From: Nothopassalora personata
Lineage: Eukaryota; Ascomycota; Dothideomycetes; Mycosphaerellales; Mycosphaerellaceae
DNA: 47,744 nt
Direction of reading: 5' to 3'
Assembly: GCA_033816765.1 (NCBI GenBank)
Contig: JAVSIV010000023.1
Location: 1-47,744 of the forward strand
Made by a program: the position numbers and the translations under genes. Shown in pieces: positions 47,448 to 47,744 of this stretch (position 1 is the first letter of the stretch; the number at the start of each line of letters is the position of its first letter). A model generated the notes under the pieces. The model ran no database searches, was not told where the DNA came from, and saw only the letters and a program-made list of their open reading frames with translations.

Positions 47448-47744
47448 ATGAGTACTGCTACTACATTGGGTATAGGTACATTACTTTGATCATCGATAAA
47501 CAACAATGACAACTTAGATATAGGAGTAGACCCAACGAAAAATCTTACTATTGTAGATTATAGTAATATTAATAAACAAACTTTATTCAAGGAGGGTTAC
47601 AGTAATACAAGTAATATTAGTGCCGAAAACATTGATTTAATACAGAAATGTAAAATAATTAGTTTACTAAGAAAAGTTAATAATTTAGAACCTAAGTTTT
47701 TTGATGAAACTTTGGAAACTCAGTCAATAAGCACTAATTTAAAT
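47448..47744 (+). CDS. Hypothetical ORF, partial at the right edge
   Basis: Open from ATG 47448 (MSTATTLGIGTLLWSS, one TGA as Trp) to the window end, 99 codons. It reads LDIGVDPTKNLTIVDYSNIN and LIQKCKIISLLRKVNNLEPK. The minus strand of its first half is also open (about 47574-47358, containing MGIDDAQGLPSAIHAGGGEK and ending in RNYY), so the coding strand there is uncertain. No family recognised for either reading. Confidence 0.35.

Overview
The window is a piece of a large, intron-rich mitochondrial genome of a filamentous fungus. TGA is read as Trp throughout (translation table 4), and a tRNA-Trp with anticodon TCA is present. Complex I genes are present, nad4L and nad5 overlap by one base (TAATG), and cox1 holds ten group I introns. 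The genus cannot be named from this sequence. Genes lie on both strands and intergenic DNA is abundant, which suggests an expanded mitogenome such as those of some Pezizomycetes or Basidiomycota (inference).

Layout. Positions 1-28,029 are read almost entirely leftward (minus strand): nad6, a block of tRNAs (Ile, Ser-TGA, Pro, Met, Leu-TAA, Glu, Ala, Phe), a broken plasmid-type RNA polymerase gene, cox1 with 11 exons and 10 introns (19,966 to 3,398), cox3, a second copy of nad4L with a chimeric nad5-like ORF, then true nad4L and the first exon of nad5. Positions 28,030-34,480 are a graveyard. They hold RNA polymerase and DNA polymerase remnants of invertron (linear plasmid) type, coiled-coil ORF fragments, a decayed nuclease-like ORF, a 47-codon copy of the cox1 5' end, and tRNA-Val and tRNA-Lys. 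The large rRNA (rnl) follows at about 37,890-34,480 (minus), then tRNAs Trp, Ser-GCT, Asp and Gly (minus). From 40,146 onward the coding strand is plus: a 416-codon multi-pass membrane ORF, the small rRNA (rns), and tRNAs Tyr, Asn, Arg-ACG, Cys, Arg-TCT, Thr, Met, Leu-TAG, Gln and His, with a broken coiled-coil ORF among them. The 24 tRNAs cover all 20 amino acids.

How the genes work together. The recognisable genes are respiratory-chain subunits and the RNAs that translate them. The cox1 introns carry LAGLIDADG or GIY-YIG homing endonuclease ORFs read in frame from the upstream exon. Several introns also hold a second ORF 3' of the catalytic core, mostly membrane-anchored proteins of unknown function.

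Main points of interest: the cox1 and cox3 reading frames are fused with no stop codon between them; gene 5' ends have been duplicated twice (nad4L-nad5 and cox1); a family of PD-(D/E)XK-nuclease-like ORFs occurs at three loci, one inside cox1 intron 6; two 11-nt micro-exons carry the active-site region of cox1. Many ORFs are broken at homopolymer runs, so either sequence errors or real decay must be considered.
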